Shown: positions 33,112 to 45,007 of the stretch, piece after piece
Layout: each line of letters starts with the position of its first letter
Numbering within the stretch: the stretch's first letter is position 1
Assembly (NCBI GenBank): GCA_023230505.1
Contig: JALNXF010000001.1
Location: 424,797 to 488,796 of the forward strand
Direction: 5' to 3'
Length of the DNA stretch: 64,000 nt
DNA from: Candidatus Altimarinota bacterium
GTDB lineage: Bacteria; Patescibacteriota; Gracilibacteria; BD1-5; UBA2023
The notes under the pieces: generated by a model
Databases searched by the model: none
The model's input: only the letters and a program-made list of their open reading frames with translations
What the model was told of the DNA's origin: nothing
Made by a program: the position numbers and the translations under genes

Positions 33112-35648
33112 TATTTAAAAATTAGTTTTTTACTATCTGCTGACAAGTTTATTGTACCAGATATTTTTTTATTAATCAAGAGATTTGATATTTCTTCTTC
33201 AATATTGTCTTGAATATATCTTCTAACAGGGCGTGCTCAATATTCTGGATTGTAAGTATTCTTCAAAATAAAATTTAGTGCTTTTGCATCACATTCGATT
33301 TTTAATCAAATATCTTTAAGTCTATTATTTAATTCTGCAATTTGTAAAACTATAATTTTTTTCAATACATTTTTATCAATTGGATTAAAAACAATGGTTT
33401 TATCAATTCTATTTATAAATTCTGGAGCAAAATATTCATCCAAATCTCATAAAATCTTTTCTTTAATTTTTTCATAATCTTTAATTATTTTTGCTTCTTT
33501 TTCAGTAGAGACATTAAATCAAATTTGAGTGGCTTTTGAATTAAATTCAGCACTTCAAATATTTGATGTCATAATAACAATTGTATTTATAAAATTTACT
33601 TTTCTTCATTTTGCATCTGTTAAATTTCATTCTTCAAGAATTTGAAGTAAAATATTAAAAATTTCAAAATTTCATTTTTCTAACTCATCAAAAAGAACAA
33701 TACAATAAGGTTTTCTTCTAACTTTTTCAGTTAACATTCATCATTCTTCATATCATACATATCCAGGAGCAGAACCAATAAGCTTAGATAATGAAGCTTT
33801 TTCGCTATATTCAGACATATCAATTTTAATCATCGCTTTTGGATCTCAGAAAAATTCCTTCGCAAGAACCTTAACTAGCTCAGTCTTACCAACTCAAGTG
33901 GGTCCAAGAAATAGAAAACTTCAAATTGGTCTATCTTTACTAGCAACTCAGGTTCTAGATCTTTTTATAGAACTTACAATTCATTTAATAGCCTCGTCTT
34001 GACCAATAATATGTTTTTTTAAATTTCCTTCAATATTTTTTAATTTATCTAAATCCTCTAAACTAAGATTTTGAATAGGAATACCAGTTATTTGATTTAC
34101 GATTTTTTGAACATCATCAATGGTAATATGTAATCTTTTTTCTTCTGGAATAGTTTTTTTCTGTCTAAGTGCTTTAACCTTATCCTCAAGCTCTTTTTGT
34201 TTATCTTTGGCAAGAATAGCCTTGTGATATTGTTGAGAAATTACATAATTTTCTATATCTTTTTGAAGTTCTTCAATTTTAATTTTTAATTCTTTTGTAG
34301 ATCATTCATCATAATTATACTTCATACTTTTTGCACTACAAGCCTCATCTATCAAGTCAATTGCCTTATCAGGAAGATATTTATCAGTAATGTAACGAAT
34401 TGAATAATCAACAGAAGCCTCAATTGCTTCATCTTCAATAATTAAATTATGATATTGCTCAAAAGACTTTTTTAATCATTGAATAATTTCTTTTGCAACA
34501 TCACTAGTTGGCTCATCTACTTCGATTTTTTGAAATCTTCTCTCGAGCGCTGAATCTTTTTCAATATATTTTTGGTATTCATTTAAAGTTGTAGCTCAAA
34601 TAATTGTAATTCTTCATCTTCACATTGCTGGTTTTAAAATATTAGCAACATCAAGTCAGCCTTCTCAGCTTCCAGCTCAGATAATTGTATGAATTTCATC
34701 AATAAATAAAATTATTTCATTTTCCATTTTTGAGGCCTCATCTATAATTTGTTTAATTCTTCATTCAAATTCTCATCTATACTTAGTACCAGCAATAATG
34801 GCTCATAAATCAAGATTTATAATGCGTTTTGATTGCATAGCAAGAGGTACATTTCATTCAATAATTCTTTTTGCTAATCATTCAATAACGGCAGTCTTCC
34901 CTACTCCAGGCTCTCAAACTAGACATGGATTATTTTTAGTTTTTCTATTTATAACTGAAATTAATCTCTCAATTTCCTTATCTCTTCAAATAATATTATC
35001 AATTTTTCAATTTGCTGCCTCAGCTGTCAAATCTACTCAGAAAAAATCAAGAGCCTGAGTTTGGCTTTCTTCTTTTTTTCCTGCTGGTTTTTTATTAGCA
35101 AAAAATGGATTATTTTCAATATCTTCAAACCCAGAACTAATTCAAAGTCCTTCTTCTAAAGCCATTAAAATATTATCTATTGGATCAAAATTTCATCAAT
35201 TTTTCTTGTAATTATTATTTATATTTGATAAATTTGTCTCAAAATCTCTTGGACTAACTCACAAAAAATCAAGATAACTTGCAAACCAATTTTCTTTTGA
35301 TTTTAACATTGCAAGTAAAAAATCTTCAAGTCAAGCTTGTTTTTTGTTGTAAGAAGCTGCTATTTTAACGCTACTTACAATTAATTCCTTAAGACTTTTT
35401 GATATTCAAATATATTCTCATTTACGAGTGCTAGAAAATATTTTAAATTGTTTTTGAGTAAGTACTTCTAAAGTTATTTTTTCATTAATTCAATATCAAG
35501 AAAAGATTTCGTACATATTTCATTTTTGCATTTTTATGATTTCAAGAAAAATATCCTCACTAAGAATTTCTTTATATCATTCCTTTTTTACTTTGTTTTC
35601 GGCTCAAATTAAAGCATTTTTATAATTAACAGAAAAGTTATTAAACAT
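33111..35648 (-). CDS. clpC: ClpC/ClpB-type AAA+ unfoldase
   Basis: 845 residues. A Clp N-terminal repeat domain occupies about 1-150. The first ATPase has Walker A GEPGVGKT and Walker [12 protein letters not shown]; the second has GPTGVGKT and [10 protein letters not shown], with arginine fingers in ALERRFQ and FINRID. The middle insert is short and UVR-like ([20 protein letters not shown]), as in ClpC rather than ClpB. It unfolds proteins for ClpP or for transport. It is unusual in being co-transcribed with two secreted proteins. An adaptor or protease partner is not encoded in the window. Confidence 0.93.
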
Positions 35649-35800
35649 TTTTTTATTTTATTAAAATATATTTGTATCCATTATAGCAGAAAATGTCTCA
35701 AAATCAAAATAAGTGAGCCATAAAAATAAAATAAACTTTTGACTTTTGATATAATTATGTGTTAAGATATTTTTGTTTTAAAAATAAAAAATTAGGTTTT

Positions 35801-36652
35801 ATGATGGATGAAGAATTTTTAACAGAAAAGCAAATAATAGAGATTGATCTCTTTATTTTAAAAACACTAAAAGAAATTTTACTAAATAAAAATTTTTGAT
35901 TTATTGATGTAAGAGATTTTATTGATGAGGAAATTCTAAATTCGCTTAATTGTATAAAACAAGATATAGAAATGAGGGTGATGTATAATTTTTGAATGTG
36001 ACATATAATATTAAATGAAATTGATGAGCGACATCTAAATGAAATAAATGAAAAATCTCACAAAAAAAATATTGATCCAAATATTTTTTTTATAGAAGAA
36101 GATTGAAATAAAATATTTAAAAAAGAGCTATTTTATGAGCACTTTATGGATATTAAAATTACAACACAATGACTAAAGCAAATTGAAGAACTAGAAAAAA
36201 AACTCAAAGAAATAAAATGAATTAATTGAATTTTTAATAAATTAAAAGACTGAATTGAAACATTCGGTAAAATAAGATTGATAATTTGAGTATTAATAAC
36301 ATCAATTCTTGTCGTAATTATCTCAGTTTTTGATATTCAAATATCTGATTTTATTAAAAATATACCACTCTTAAATTCTGTGATTAATACCGAGGTTCTA
36401 GAAACGTTTGAAAATGTAAATGAAAATGATGAATTTTACAAGAAATTATCAGCAAAAATGAGTATAAGAAATTCTAAATTCATTAAAGAAATCAAAGAAA
36501 TCAAAGTGAAAAAAATCAGCAATAACGAGAGAATATTTAAAATTCAATTAAAGGATTTATCTGAAAAACTTATAAATGTTAAAAAAGATGAAGACTGAAA
36601 ATTCTATATAGATTTACCTGAGGAGCTATTGAATTACAGAAGTAAATTATAA
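35801..36652 (+). CDS. Unknown single-pass membrane protein
   Basis: 283 residues. The N-terminal 120 residues are helical and acidic, with a possible winged-helix-like part (IDEEILNSLNCIKQDIEMRV), then a charged coil (GLKQIEELEKKLKEIKGING), one membrane helix (about 175-195, IGVLITSILVVIISVFDI), and a C-terminal domain of about 85 residues with a basic stretch. Not recognised. It stands alone, divergent from clpC. Confidence 0.75.
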
Positions 36653-36678
36653 AAAGTAAATGTATAATCAAAATTAAA

Positions 36679-36711
36679 AAAATAACGATTTTTTCAAATC
36701 GTTATTTTTTT
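36679..36711 (+). terminator. Terminator
   Basis: aaataacgatt and aatcgttattt form an 11-bp stem around a short loop, followed by a T run. Confidence 0.85.
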
Positions 36712-36776
36712 TCGGGGAATTTTAATTTGCAAAAAATATCTAATTAAATAAAATCTTAAAACTTAAATTAAAAATT

Positions 36777-38264
36777 ATGTACACTGAAAAAAGTGCTCTT
36801 GGAGCGAGAAAAATTTGAAATAAAATATTACTTATAATTGCCATTCTTGCGGTATCTGTTTTTGGGCAAGTCTGAGCGTATAATTATAGTTTTAATAATA
36901 AATCTTTATATATTGAAGATATTCTCAAAAGTAAAGTTGATTTATTCGTGGGTCAAAAAATTACATCAAAAACTACAGCCTCAAAATATATTATTGCGCT
37001 TCAAAAAATTAATTATTTAAATCTAAACTCAGATAAACAAAATATTTATAATTATCTTTATTTTAAGCTAAAAACTTACAGTGATATTGTAGATAATAAT
37101 TCAACATCAGAAACAAAAACAACAACTACTACATCGTCTAATTCTAGTAATACAAATAGCGATACAAATCTTGCTCCATCAATTTATTATCCAGACTCTA
37201 AAATTACATATTCATCTAATTATGCGAAAGATTATATTAATGAATTACAAAAACATACAAAAGATGCAATAGGTGTAGATTCAAAATTGGTTTTTAATAG
37301 AAATTGAAAACAGTATTTGCTTAAAATAGATGAATATTACATTATAGATATAAACAAACCTGTTAATCTATATCTAAATATTCCAACATTAAATAATGAA
37401 ATTTTATTTGAAAAATGAGGTAGATTTTATATTTCAAAGTGAGGATATAGTTTTGAACAAAAATTAGAAATAAGTGATATTAAATCAAAAGTAATATTAT
37501 ATAGTGAATCGAAAGAAGCCTCATTATTTAAAGTAATCAACTGATATTACTATGTCTACAATCTACACAAATATAAGTATATTCCAATTCCAGTAAATTG
37601 ATTTTTTCTTAGTCAAAATACATATAAAATAAATTTATGAGAAAGTATTTTACTATATAAAGATTGAAATTATTTCCTAATTGTTGAATTTGAAACAGTA
37701 AAATTATTCAAATCAAGTCTACTAGAAAATATTTCGAATAAAGATGCATTTTTAGGATATTTTTCAAAGGATTTATATAGTTACACTTGATCAGATATTG
37801 AAACACAATTTAATAATATAAAATCAAAATCATTAGAATTAACTAAAAAAAGTAGCACAGATGAAGAAAAGATTTCAAGTATTTACTCATGGATTACAAG
37901 TAATATTAAATATGATCAATTTTCACTTGATTTCATAAAATGAAAATATAGTGAAGATTATTTTATGAAAAATGTAAATTATGAAGTTTTCACAGGTATT
38001 TGAACTTACAAAAATAAAAATTGAGTTTGTGATTGATATTCTCATTTATTTGAATATATGCTGAATTTTGCAGGAATTCAAGATGCCAGTATAGAATGAT
38101 GACAGGCTTTAATTAATGGAAAATGGATAAGCCACTCTTGGAATAAAATATGAAATTATTATTATGACGCAACATGGGATATAGATTCGCTCGGAGATAA
38201 ATCAAAATTTAAATGGTATAAAATGCCTTATGATAAATTCTTTGTTTTAAGAAAACCTCTATAA
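36777..38264 (+). CDS. Membrane-anchored transglutaminase-like protein
   Basis: 495 residues. An N-terminal hydrophobic segment (about 17-33) anchors or exports the protein; a Ser/Thr/Asn-rich linker (about 110-135) follows. The C-terminal third has the transglutaminase/protease triad: Cys in NGVCDGYS (about 418), His in SHSWN (about 452) and Asp in YYDATWD (about 463). Family members cross-link or cleave cell-surface proteins and peptides. Five bases overlap the stop region of the convergent transporter. Confidence 0.85.
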
Positions 38265-39776
38265 TTTCCGCTTAATTTTATTTACAATTCCAAATCCAAA
38301 TAAGACAAGAAGAAATATTCAAAATATTACAAAAGTTGCATTAAATCATAGAACAAAAACTAGTAATCAACCAAGTAATAATCATATAACATTTGCAAGA
38401 TTTAGTATCATTTTAAGCGGAGAAGATGAAGCATTTGAATCAATTTCAGATAAATTATTTTTGGCTGCATAAACATTATTATATTCCTCAGAAAAATCTC
38501 ATTGTGCAAGTGGCATAGCTGCAGCATATCAAATACTATTTATTAATCAAAGAAATAAAATTATTGTAAATCATTCAAAAAATCAAAACAAAAATATTGA
38601 TATTCAAGAAAATAAAACTCAGGCAAAAATTATTAAAAAATTTCAAATTTTTTTAGATAAACTTATAAATTTTAGCTGAAGTCAATAAGCAGGAATTGCC
38701 AAAATTGCAATAAATACATATCAAGTCATTAATTTAGTTTGTACTAAAACATTATCTCATGATTTATTAATAATCTTATCCAAAAATTCAATCAAAAAAG
38801 TAATTACAAAAGTATCCCAAAATCAGAAGAAAATTATTATTGAAGAAAGCATTATAAGTTTATGACTGTATGGTGGCTTAAATAAAATATTTATAAAAGA
38901 TTTAATATCATTTTTTGTTGTAAGATAAACATCTTTCCAATTAATTTCTTTTTTAATTTCAAGAGGTTTAAGAAAAATAAATTTAGCTCAGGCAGTAAGC
39001 TTTGCAAAATCTGCTTTTTGAATTTGAGTAACAGTATATTGTTTTACAGATTCTATGGTCTCTTTTGGTGAAATAAATTTTAATTTTTTAATTTGATTTA
39101 TATCAATATTTATTGTTTGATTTGAGTTATCAAAATATATAACTATAAAGGTTATAAAAAGAATTACAAGAATTACAAGAGTACTTACTGCGATAAATGG
39201 ACTAAAAAGTAAAATAACTCATGAAATTACAAGTCAAGCTAGGCTCCCAATTCATGAAAAAATTCAATTTTTTGAAAGTAGTTCAGCATATTCACTAGGA
39301 TCTGCATTATTCATAATATAAGAAAGACTTGTAACATCACTTAATTCTTTAATTATTCAATATAAAACTACTGAAACCAATAGAAGCAATAAATTCATAA
39401 CTGAGCTTAAAAGATTTTTTAACATAGTTGTAGAAAAAAAATCTCAATTTACAGAATCCAGTGTTTTTGCATTATAAATAAAATAAAGAAAAATAACTGA
39501 CACTACAAGCATAAAAATGGCAGAAGCTATAAATAATTTCTTTGCAGAAAAATATTTTTGTAATACTCAAACAGGACTATCTACAACAAATGATACAGCA
39601 TTTCAAATTCATAAAAAAATACCAACAAGTAGTATAGAACCTAATTGTAATCAAAAGAAAAAGACAAGAGTGAAATGAAAACACATCCAAACAAATGATG
39701 AAATAAATCAATAAATGAAGAAATTTTTTCTTCTTATAAAATCAAAATTACTCTCTAGAGATACAAAATTTCACAT
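38259..39776 (-). CDS. MFS-like integral membrane transporter
   Basis: 505 residues with about twelve hydrophobic helices and a large polar loop in the middle (about 215-290), as in major facilitator proteins. Helix 2/3 region contains LGSILLVGIFLGIGNAVSF and the second half VLFSGISIFLFGFF. No substrate motif recognised; sugar or drug/metabolite transport cannot be separated. Its 3' end overlaps the convergent transglutaminase gene. Confidence 0.7.
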
Positions 39777-39793
39777 AGTTTAATTAAAATTAC

Positions 39794-39820
39794 TTGTATA
39801 AAAAAATTATATCATATAAT
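39794..39820 (+). promoter_or_regulatory. Promoter of rnr
   Basis: A perfect TATAAT preceded at 15 bases by TTGTAT, about 32 bases before the start codon. Confidence 0.45.
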
Positions 39821-39852
39821 ACTAAATATTACAAAAAAAAATTTACTCAAAT

Positions 39853-41763
39853 ATGTACAAGGAAGGAATTTATAAACAAGTAAATGCAAATTACTGAATA
39901 GTTGGGGACGCTGACTCTAATGATTATTTTATTTACAAAACAGGAAGAGCAAATGCTTTTAGCTGAGATTTTGTGAAAATAAAAATTCTGAAAGAAGCTA
40001 CAAATGGGAAGAAAGCAGAAGCAGAAATCATTAAAATTATCTCAAGAACTACAAAAGATTTAGTTTGAATTTTTATCAAACAAAAAAATAAGGATTTTGG
40101 ATTCGTGAGAGTTTATAATACTTTTTATTGAAAAGATATTTTTATCTGAAATCAAAATTCTCTAAATGCCAAAAATGATGATGTTGTAATGGTACAAATT
40201 ATTTGATGAACAGATAAGCCAAATTGAGCTATAAAGAAAGTCTTGTGAAATAAAAGCTCGCCTCAAATTGAGGAAATGATAATTTTATATAGCAATAATG
40301 TAAGGCAAGAATTTGAGCAAAACACACTAAAAGAAGCCCAAAATCTCAAACAATTTTCTGATTATAAAAACAGAACTGACCTCACAAATGAATTAATTGT
40401 AACAATTGACTGAGCTGATGCAAAAGACCTTGACGATGCAATTTCTGTCAAAAAACTAGATAATTGAAATTATGAGCTTGGTGTACATATAGCTGATGTA
40501 ACACATTATGTAACTGAGTGAAGTTCGCTTGACAGAGAGGCTCTAGAGAGATGAACAAGTATCTACACTCCTGGCCGTGTAATCCCAATGCTTCCAGAAA
40601 AAATATCAAATGACCTATGTTCTCTAAATCCAAAAGAGATGAAAGCAACGCTTAGTATTTTTATGGAAATTGATGCTAAAACATCAAAAGTAATTAATAA
40701 AAAAATTAAAAAAACCTACATAAAAAGTAAAGCAAGATTGACTTATGACGAGGTGGCTGAAATAATTATAAATATAGGGAACGATTGCAATCGTTCCCTA
40801 CCAAAATGACAGGATGGTGAAATTATTGAGATGTTAAAACTAGCGTTTGAATTAAAAAAAATAGTATATGCTCGTAGAAAAAAAGAATGAAAAATTGAGT
40901 TTGAATTCGAAGAGGTAAAAATAGAAATGTGAGAGGATGGAAAAGTAAAAGATATTTATAAGTTAAAAAGAAATGAGGCTCACAAGATAATTGAGGAATT
41001 TATGATACTTGCCAATGAGGAAGTATCAAGATTTTTCTCAGAAAAGAAAATTCCATTCCTGTACAGAGTCCACGAAAAACCAGAAGAGACAAGTATAGAA
41101 GAGCTCAAAAAAACTCTAAATTCTAAGTGAATTTTTATAGATGAAAAAAACATAAATCCCCTTCTGATTAGCCAGATTATAGATAGTCTCGAGTGAAAAT
41201 CTGATAAATATTTTCTATCAAAACAAATTCTCCAAGCTATGGCAAAGGCAAAATATATGGACGAAGCTCTATGACATTTCTGACTTTCTCTAAAATATTA
41301 TTCTCACTTTACATCTCCAATTAGAAGATACCCTGACCTGCAAATACATAGAATTATAAAGCAATATCTAGACTGAGAATTATCCAAAAACAAACTTGAT
41401 AAATATAAAAGAATTCTTAAAAAAATAGCAAAGCAAAATTCAGATAGTGAGGTAATCGCAGAAAGTATTGAAAATAAAATTAAATTCCTCAAAACTATAG
41501 AATATATGTCTGATAAAATTTGAAGAAAATACAAAGCTACAATCTCATGAATATCACCAATTTGAATATACGCCGAACTCGAAAACTGAGTCGAAGGATT
41601 TATCCATAACAGAAATTTCATAAAATCAATGACCTACGATACCGAACAAAAATGCTTCATAGAGACCAAAACCAACCAAAAATTCACCATCTGAAAACCC
41701 CTCCAAATCCAAGTCCTCAAAGCCGACAAAAAAATGTGATTTCTAGATTTCGGGATTGTTTAA
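39853..41763 (+). CDS. rnr: Ribonuclease R
   Basis: 636 residues. Two small OB/cold-shock-like parts open the protein. The RNB domain starts [16 protein letters not shown] (catalytic aspartates, about 184-199), then [32 protein letters not shown] and [15 protein letters not shown]; an S1 domain closes it (KATISGISPIGIYAEL and GFIHNRNF). It degrades structured RNA 3' to 5'. About residues 307-318 of the RNB domain are encoded by a palindromic insertion. The last 150 bases are rich in C at third positions. Four bases overlap the convergent surface protein B. Confidence 0.96.
40775..40800. repeat. Perfect 26-base palindrome in rnr
   Basis: tagggaacgattg followed directly by its exact reverse complement. 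It is in frame inside the RNase R coding sequence and shares its arm with the palindromic element in uvrC. Confidence 0.9.
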
Positions 41764-42443
41764 TTTAGTAATGTTACACTTGCTGTCTTCCGAACTGAAG
41801 TGCTTACCGAATCATGCCAATCATTATTACTAAATTGCACATAATCTCAAACATTTAAAAATATTGCTAAACTCAAAGTTTTTTGATGATATCAAGTAGT
41901 TGTGTTTTCACTTAAAGCACTAGCAATACCAAGTCAATTAACTAAAATTGCAGAGTCAACTCTTATAGAAGACAATGATGAAATAGCATTAAAAGTTATT
42001 AGATAAACTCAGGCTATGGGAATATTTATACGATCTCAACTCCATGCTAATCATCATCTTGAAGTAACTATAGAACAAGCATTAGCTATGCTAGCATTTA
42101 AAGTATTTGTTAGACGACAAGTTAAATGAGGATTACCAGGTATTGTAACTTTAGTTCAACTAATATTAAAATTATTTATTTTTGAATTAATAGTAGTAAT
42201 ATCTCAAGATAAAGTGGTTGTGGTAGTTTGTAGTCAATCAGAAGTTGTTTTTAGGGTGTTTAGATTGTCTATCATTTGATTCCAGGCATTTGCAGATAGT
42301 CAGCTTCCAGAAGTTACTGGAGTCATGACACTCCGTCCGGCAGCATAGACTATAAAAAATATTCAAATACTGAGTATAAATCATAATCAGATTATTGCAC
42401 CACTTCATAGTTTTTTAAAGAATTTTTTTATTGTTTGTTTCAT
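41760..42443 (-). CDS. Surface protein B: secreted, C1q/TNF-like C-terminus
   Basis: 227 residues. A basic start and a hydrophobic segment (about 14-34, ending YAAG) precede SGSGLSANAWNQM and NLNTL, the module shared with surface proteins A and C. A Thr-rich coil (TTSDGLQTTTTTLSGDITT) links to a beta-rich domain: AGVYLITFNAISS, VNGLGIASALSENTT, TLSLAIFLNVGDYVQFSNND, which has the order of conserved elements of C1q/TNF jelly rolls. Probably a trimeric, surface-exposed binding protein; function inferred. Confidence 0.8.
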
Positions 42444-42529
42444 AAAATGAAAGATTAAGTTATAAATTACCCTACCTAATCTCCCCTAAAATATGGGAGG
42501 AATAGATTTTGTGTGGGTATTGTAATATA

Positions 42530-42910
42530 TTAAAAATAAAATGCAAATAAAGTTTTTACAAATTTAATTAAAGTTAAATAACTATAATTATATTTCATTT
42601 TTAATAAGTATGATCAAAAAACTGGAGCAAAAAGTATAATCATAACTGGAATATAAATAAGTCATTCTTCATTTACAAAAAGATTTCTAGTAGGAACAAA
42701 GGGAAGAAACTCAATAATTATTTTCGATAAAAGAACTATATGAAAAGATAGAATATAAAAACATATGAAAATAAATCATTCAATCATATTTACAGGAATC
42801 ATTAAAATTCATATTATTATACTAATAATTAATATTATTGTAAATATTACTATTTTTCTAACATTTACTACTTGACCATCAAGAAATTTAGATAAAAAAT
42901 ATTCAAACAT
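42530..42910 (-). CDS. Small membrane protein of unknown function
   Basis: 126 residues with three hydrophobic stretches (about 22-40, 44-62 and 88-105) and a basic C-terminus. Not recognised. Located between surface protein B and gyrB, downstream of gyrB's terminator on the same strand. Confidence 0.6.
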
Positions 42911-42931
42911 AAATTTAAATTAAAAAAATAT

Positions 42932-42966
42932 CAAAAATCACCAACAATTTTGTTGGTGATTTTTAG
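42932..42966. terminator. Terminator downstream of gyrB
   Basis: aaaatcaccaaca and gttggtgatttt form a 12-bp stem with a 5-base loop and A/T tracts on both sides. Confidence 0.88.
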
Positions 42967-42969
42967 ATT

Positions 42970-44874
42970 TTATATATCCAAATTCGCTACTTGTTTTGCT
43001 CTGGATTGGATGAATCTTTTGCGAGGTGGAACTTCTTCTCCCATAAGGATTTTGAAAACTTCGTCGGCTTTTTCGGCATCCTCTATTGCTACCTTGTACA
43101 TTTTACGAGCTTGAGGATCCATGGTTGTTTCCCATAATTGTTCAGGATTCATTTCTCAAAGTCATTTATAACGTTGAATTCATTCAGTTGTAACTCAGAA
43201 TTCATCAACTATTTTTTGCATTTCTTCAGGCGAATATACATACCAAGTTTGTTTTCATTTTGCAAGCTTGTATAGTGGTGGCTGAGCGATAAAAATATTA
43301 GAATTACTAATCAAATCCTTCAAATATCTATAGAAGAATGTCAAAAGTAGAGTTCTAATATGCGCTCCATCTACATCCGCATCTGTCATTATTACTATTC
43401 TGTGGTATCTTAATCTCGATAAATCAAAAGTGTCTCAAATAGAAGTACCAAGCGCAATAATTAGATTTTTTATTTCTTGATTTGCAAAAATTTTATCTAG
43501 ACGAGCTTGCTCTGTATTTAAGATTTTACCTCTAAGTGGAAGTATAGCTTGAAATTCCCTATCTCTTCATTGTTTAGCTGATCATCCCGCTGAGTCTCCC
43601 TCTACAATATAAAGTTCTGATTTAACTGGATCTTTACTAGAACAATCAGCTAATTTACCTGGAAGAGTCATTCATTCTAATGCTCATTTTCTAATAATTG
43701 TATCACGAGCATTACGAGCAGCAAGACGAGCACGCGAAGCAAGAAGTGATTTTTCAATAATTAATTTTGCAGATCTTGGATTTTCTTCAAAAAATTCGTA
43801 AAGTTTTTCTCACATTAATTTATCTACAATTCATCTAACTTCACTATTTCCGAGTTTTGATTTAGTTTGTCATTCAAATTGAGGCTCACTTACTTTTACG
43901 CTTATTACAGCAGTGATTCATTCTATTACATCTTCATTTGTAAGATTTGTATCTTTTTCTTTTAAAATATCATTAGCTCTCGCATACTTGTTAATTGTAC
44001 GAGTTAGAGCGGTTCTATAACCAACTAAATGTGTTCATCCTTCTGGGGTATGAATATTATTTACGAAAGTTATAATTTTGTCTGTATAATCATCTTTTTT
44101 GTATTGCATTGCAATTTCTACATTTACCCCATCAATATTTTTATCAACGTAGAAAATATCACCAAGTTCCTCAAATCTTTTATTTAAAAATCTAACATAA
44201 GATTTAACTCATCCTTCAAAATAAAATCTATATCTTTCTCAACTTCTTTCATCTGTTAATGTCATTTGAATACCTTTTGTAAGGTAAGCTTGTTGGCGAA
44301 GTCTAACTAATACAGTTTTAAAATCAAAATCTAGTGCTGTAAACATTTCAGCATCTGGATAGAATTTAATAGTCGTACCTGTTCTATCTGTTTTTCAAAT
44401 TGGCTTAATTTCATCAACTGGTACTCATCTAACATATTCTTGATAATAAATTTTTCAATCTCTATGAACATATGCTTCTAATTTTGAAGACAGAGCATTT
44501 ACTACAGAAGCTCAAACTCAATGAAGTCAACCAGAAACCTTATATCCACTTTCTTCTCATCCAAATTTTCATCCTGCATGTAGCACAGTCAAAACTGTTT
44601 CAAGTGTTGATTTTCAAGTTTTTGGATGCACATCAACTGGAATTCATCTTCCTTCATCAGTTACTTCCATGCTTCCATCTTTTCAGATAACTAGGTTTAT
44701 ATGAGAACCAAATCAAGCCATCGCCTCATCGATAGAATTATCAACAATTTCCCAAATCAAGTGATGAAGTCATCTCTCATCAGTCGAACCTATATACATT
44801 CAAGGTCTCTTTCTTACTGGGTCTAATCATTCTAAAATCTGTATATTTGAAGCATCATATGATGTTTTTGACAT
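42970..44874 (-). CDS. gyrB: DNA gyrase subunit B
   Basis: 634 residues. GHKL ATPase motifs: [33 protein letters not shown] and SGGLHGVGASVVNAL. Toprim motifs: [19 protein letters not shown] and [20 protein letters not shown]. The C-terminal end [20 protein letters not shown] is typical of GyrB. Introduces negative supercoils together with GyrA, which is not in the window. Confidence 0.97.
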
Positions 44875-45007
44875 AATTTATAATTAAATAACAAAATAAT
44901 AAAAATAACAACCTGAGAAAAGCTTGAAGAGATTGTTATAATCACAAATTGATATTAACTATTTTTTGAAAAAAGTAAAATATTTTTTAGGGAAAATTTA
45001 TATTTTA

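Noticed and set aside
41560-41763. Diversity-generating retroelement as cause of the C-rich gene ends
   Set aside because: No reverse transcriptase and no template/variable repeat pair were seen in the window.
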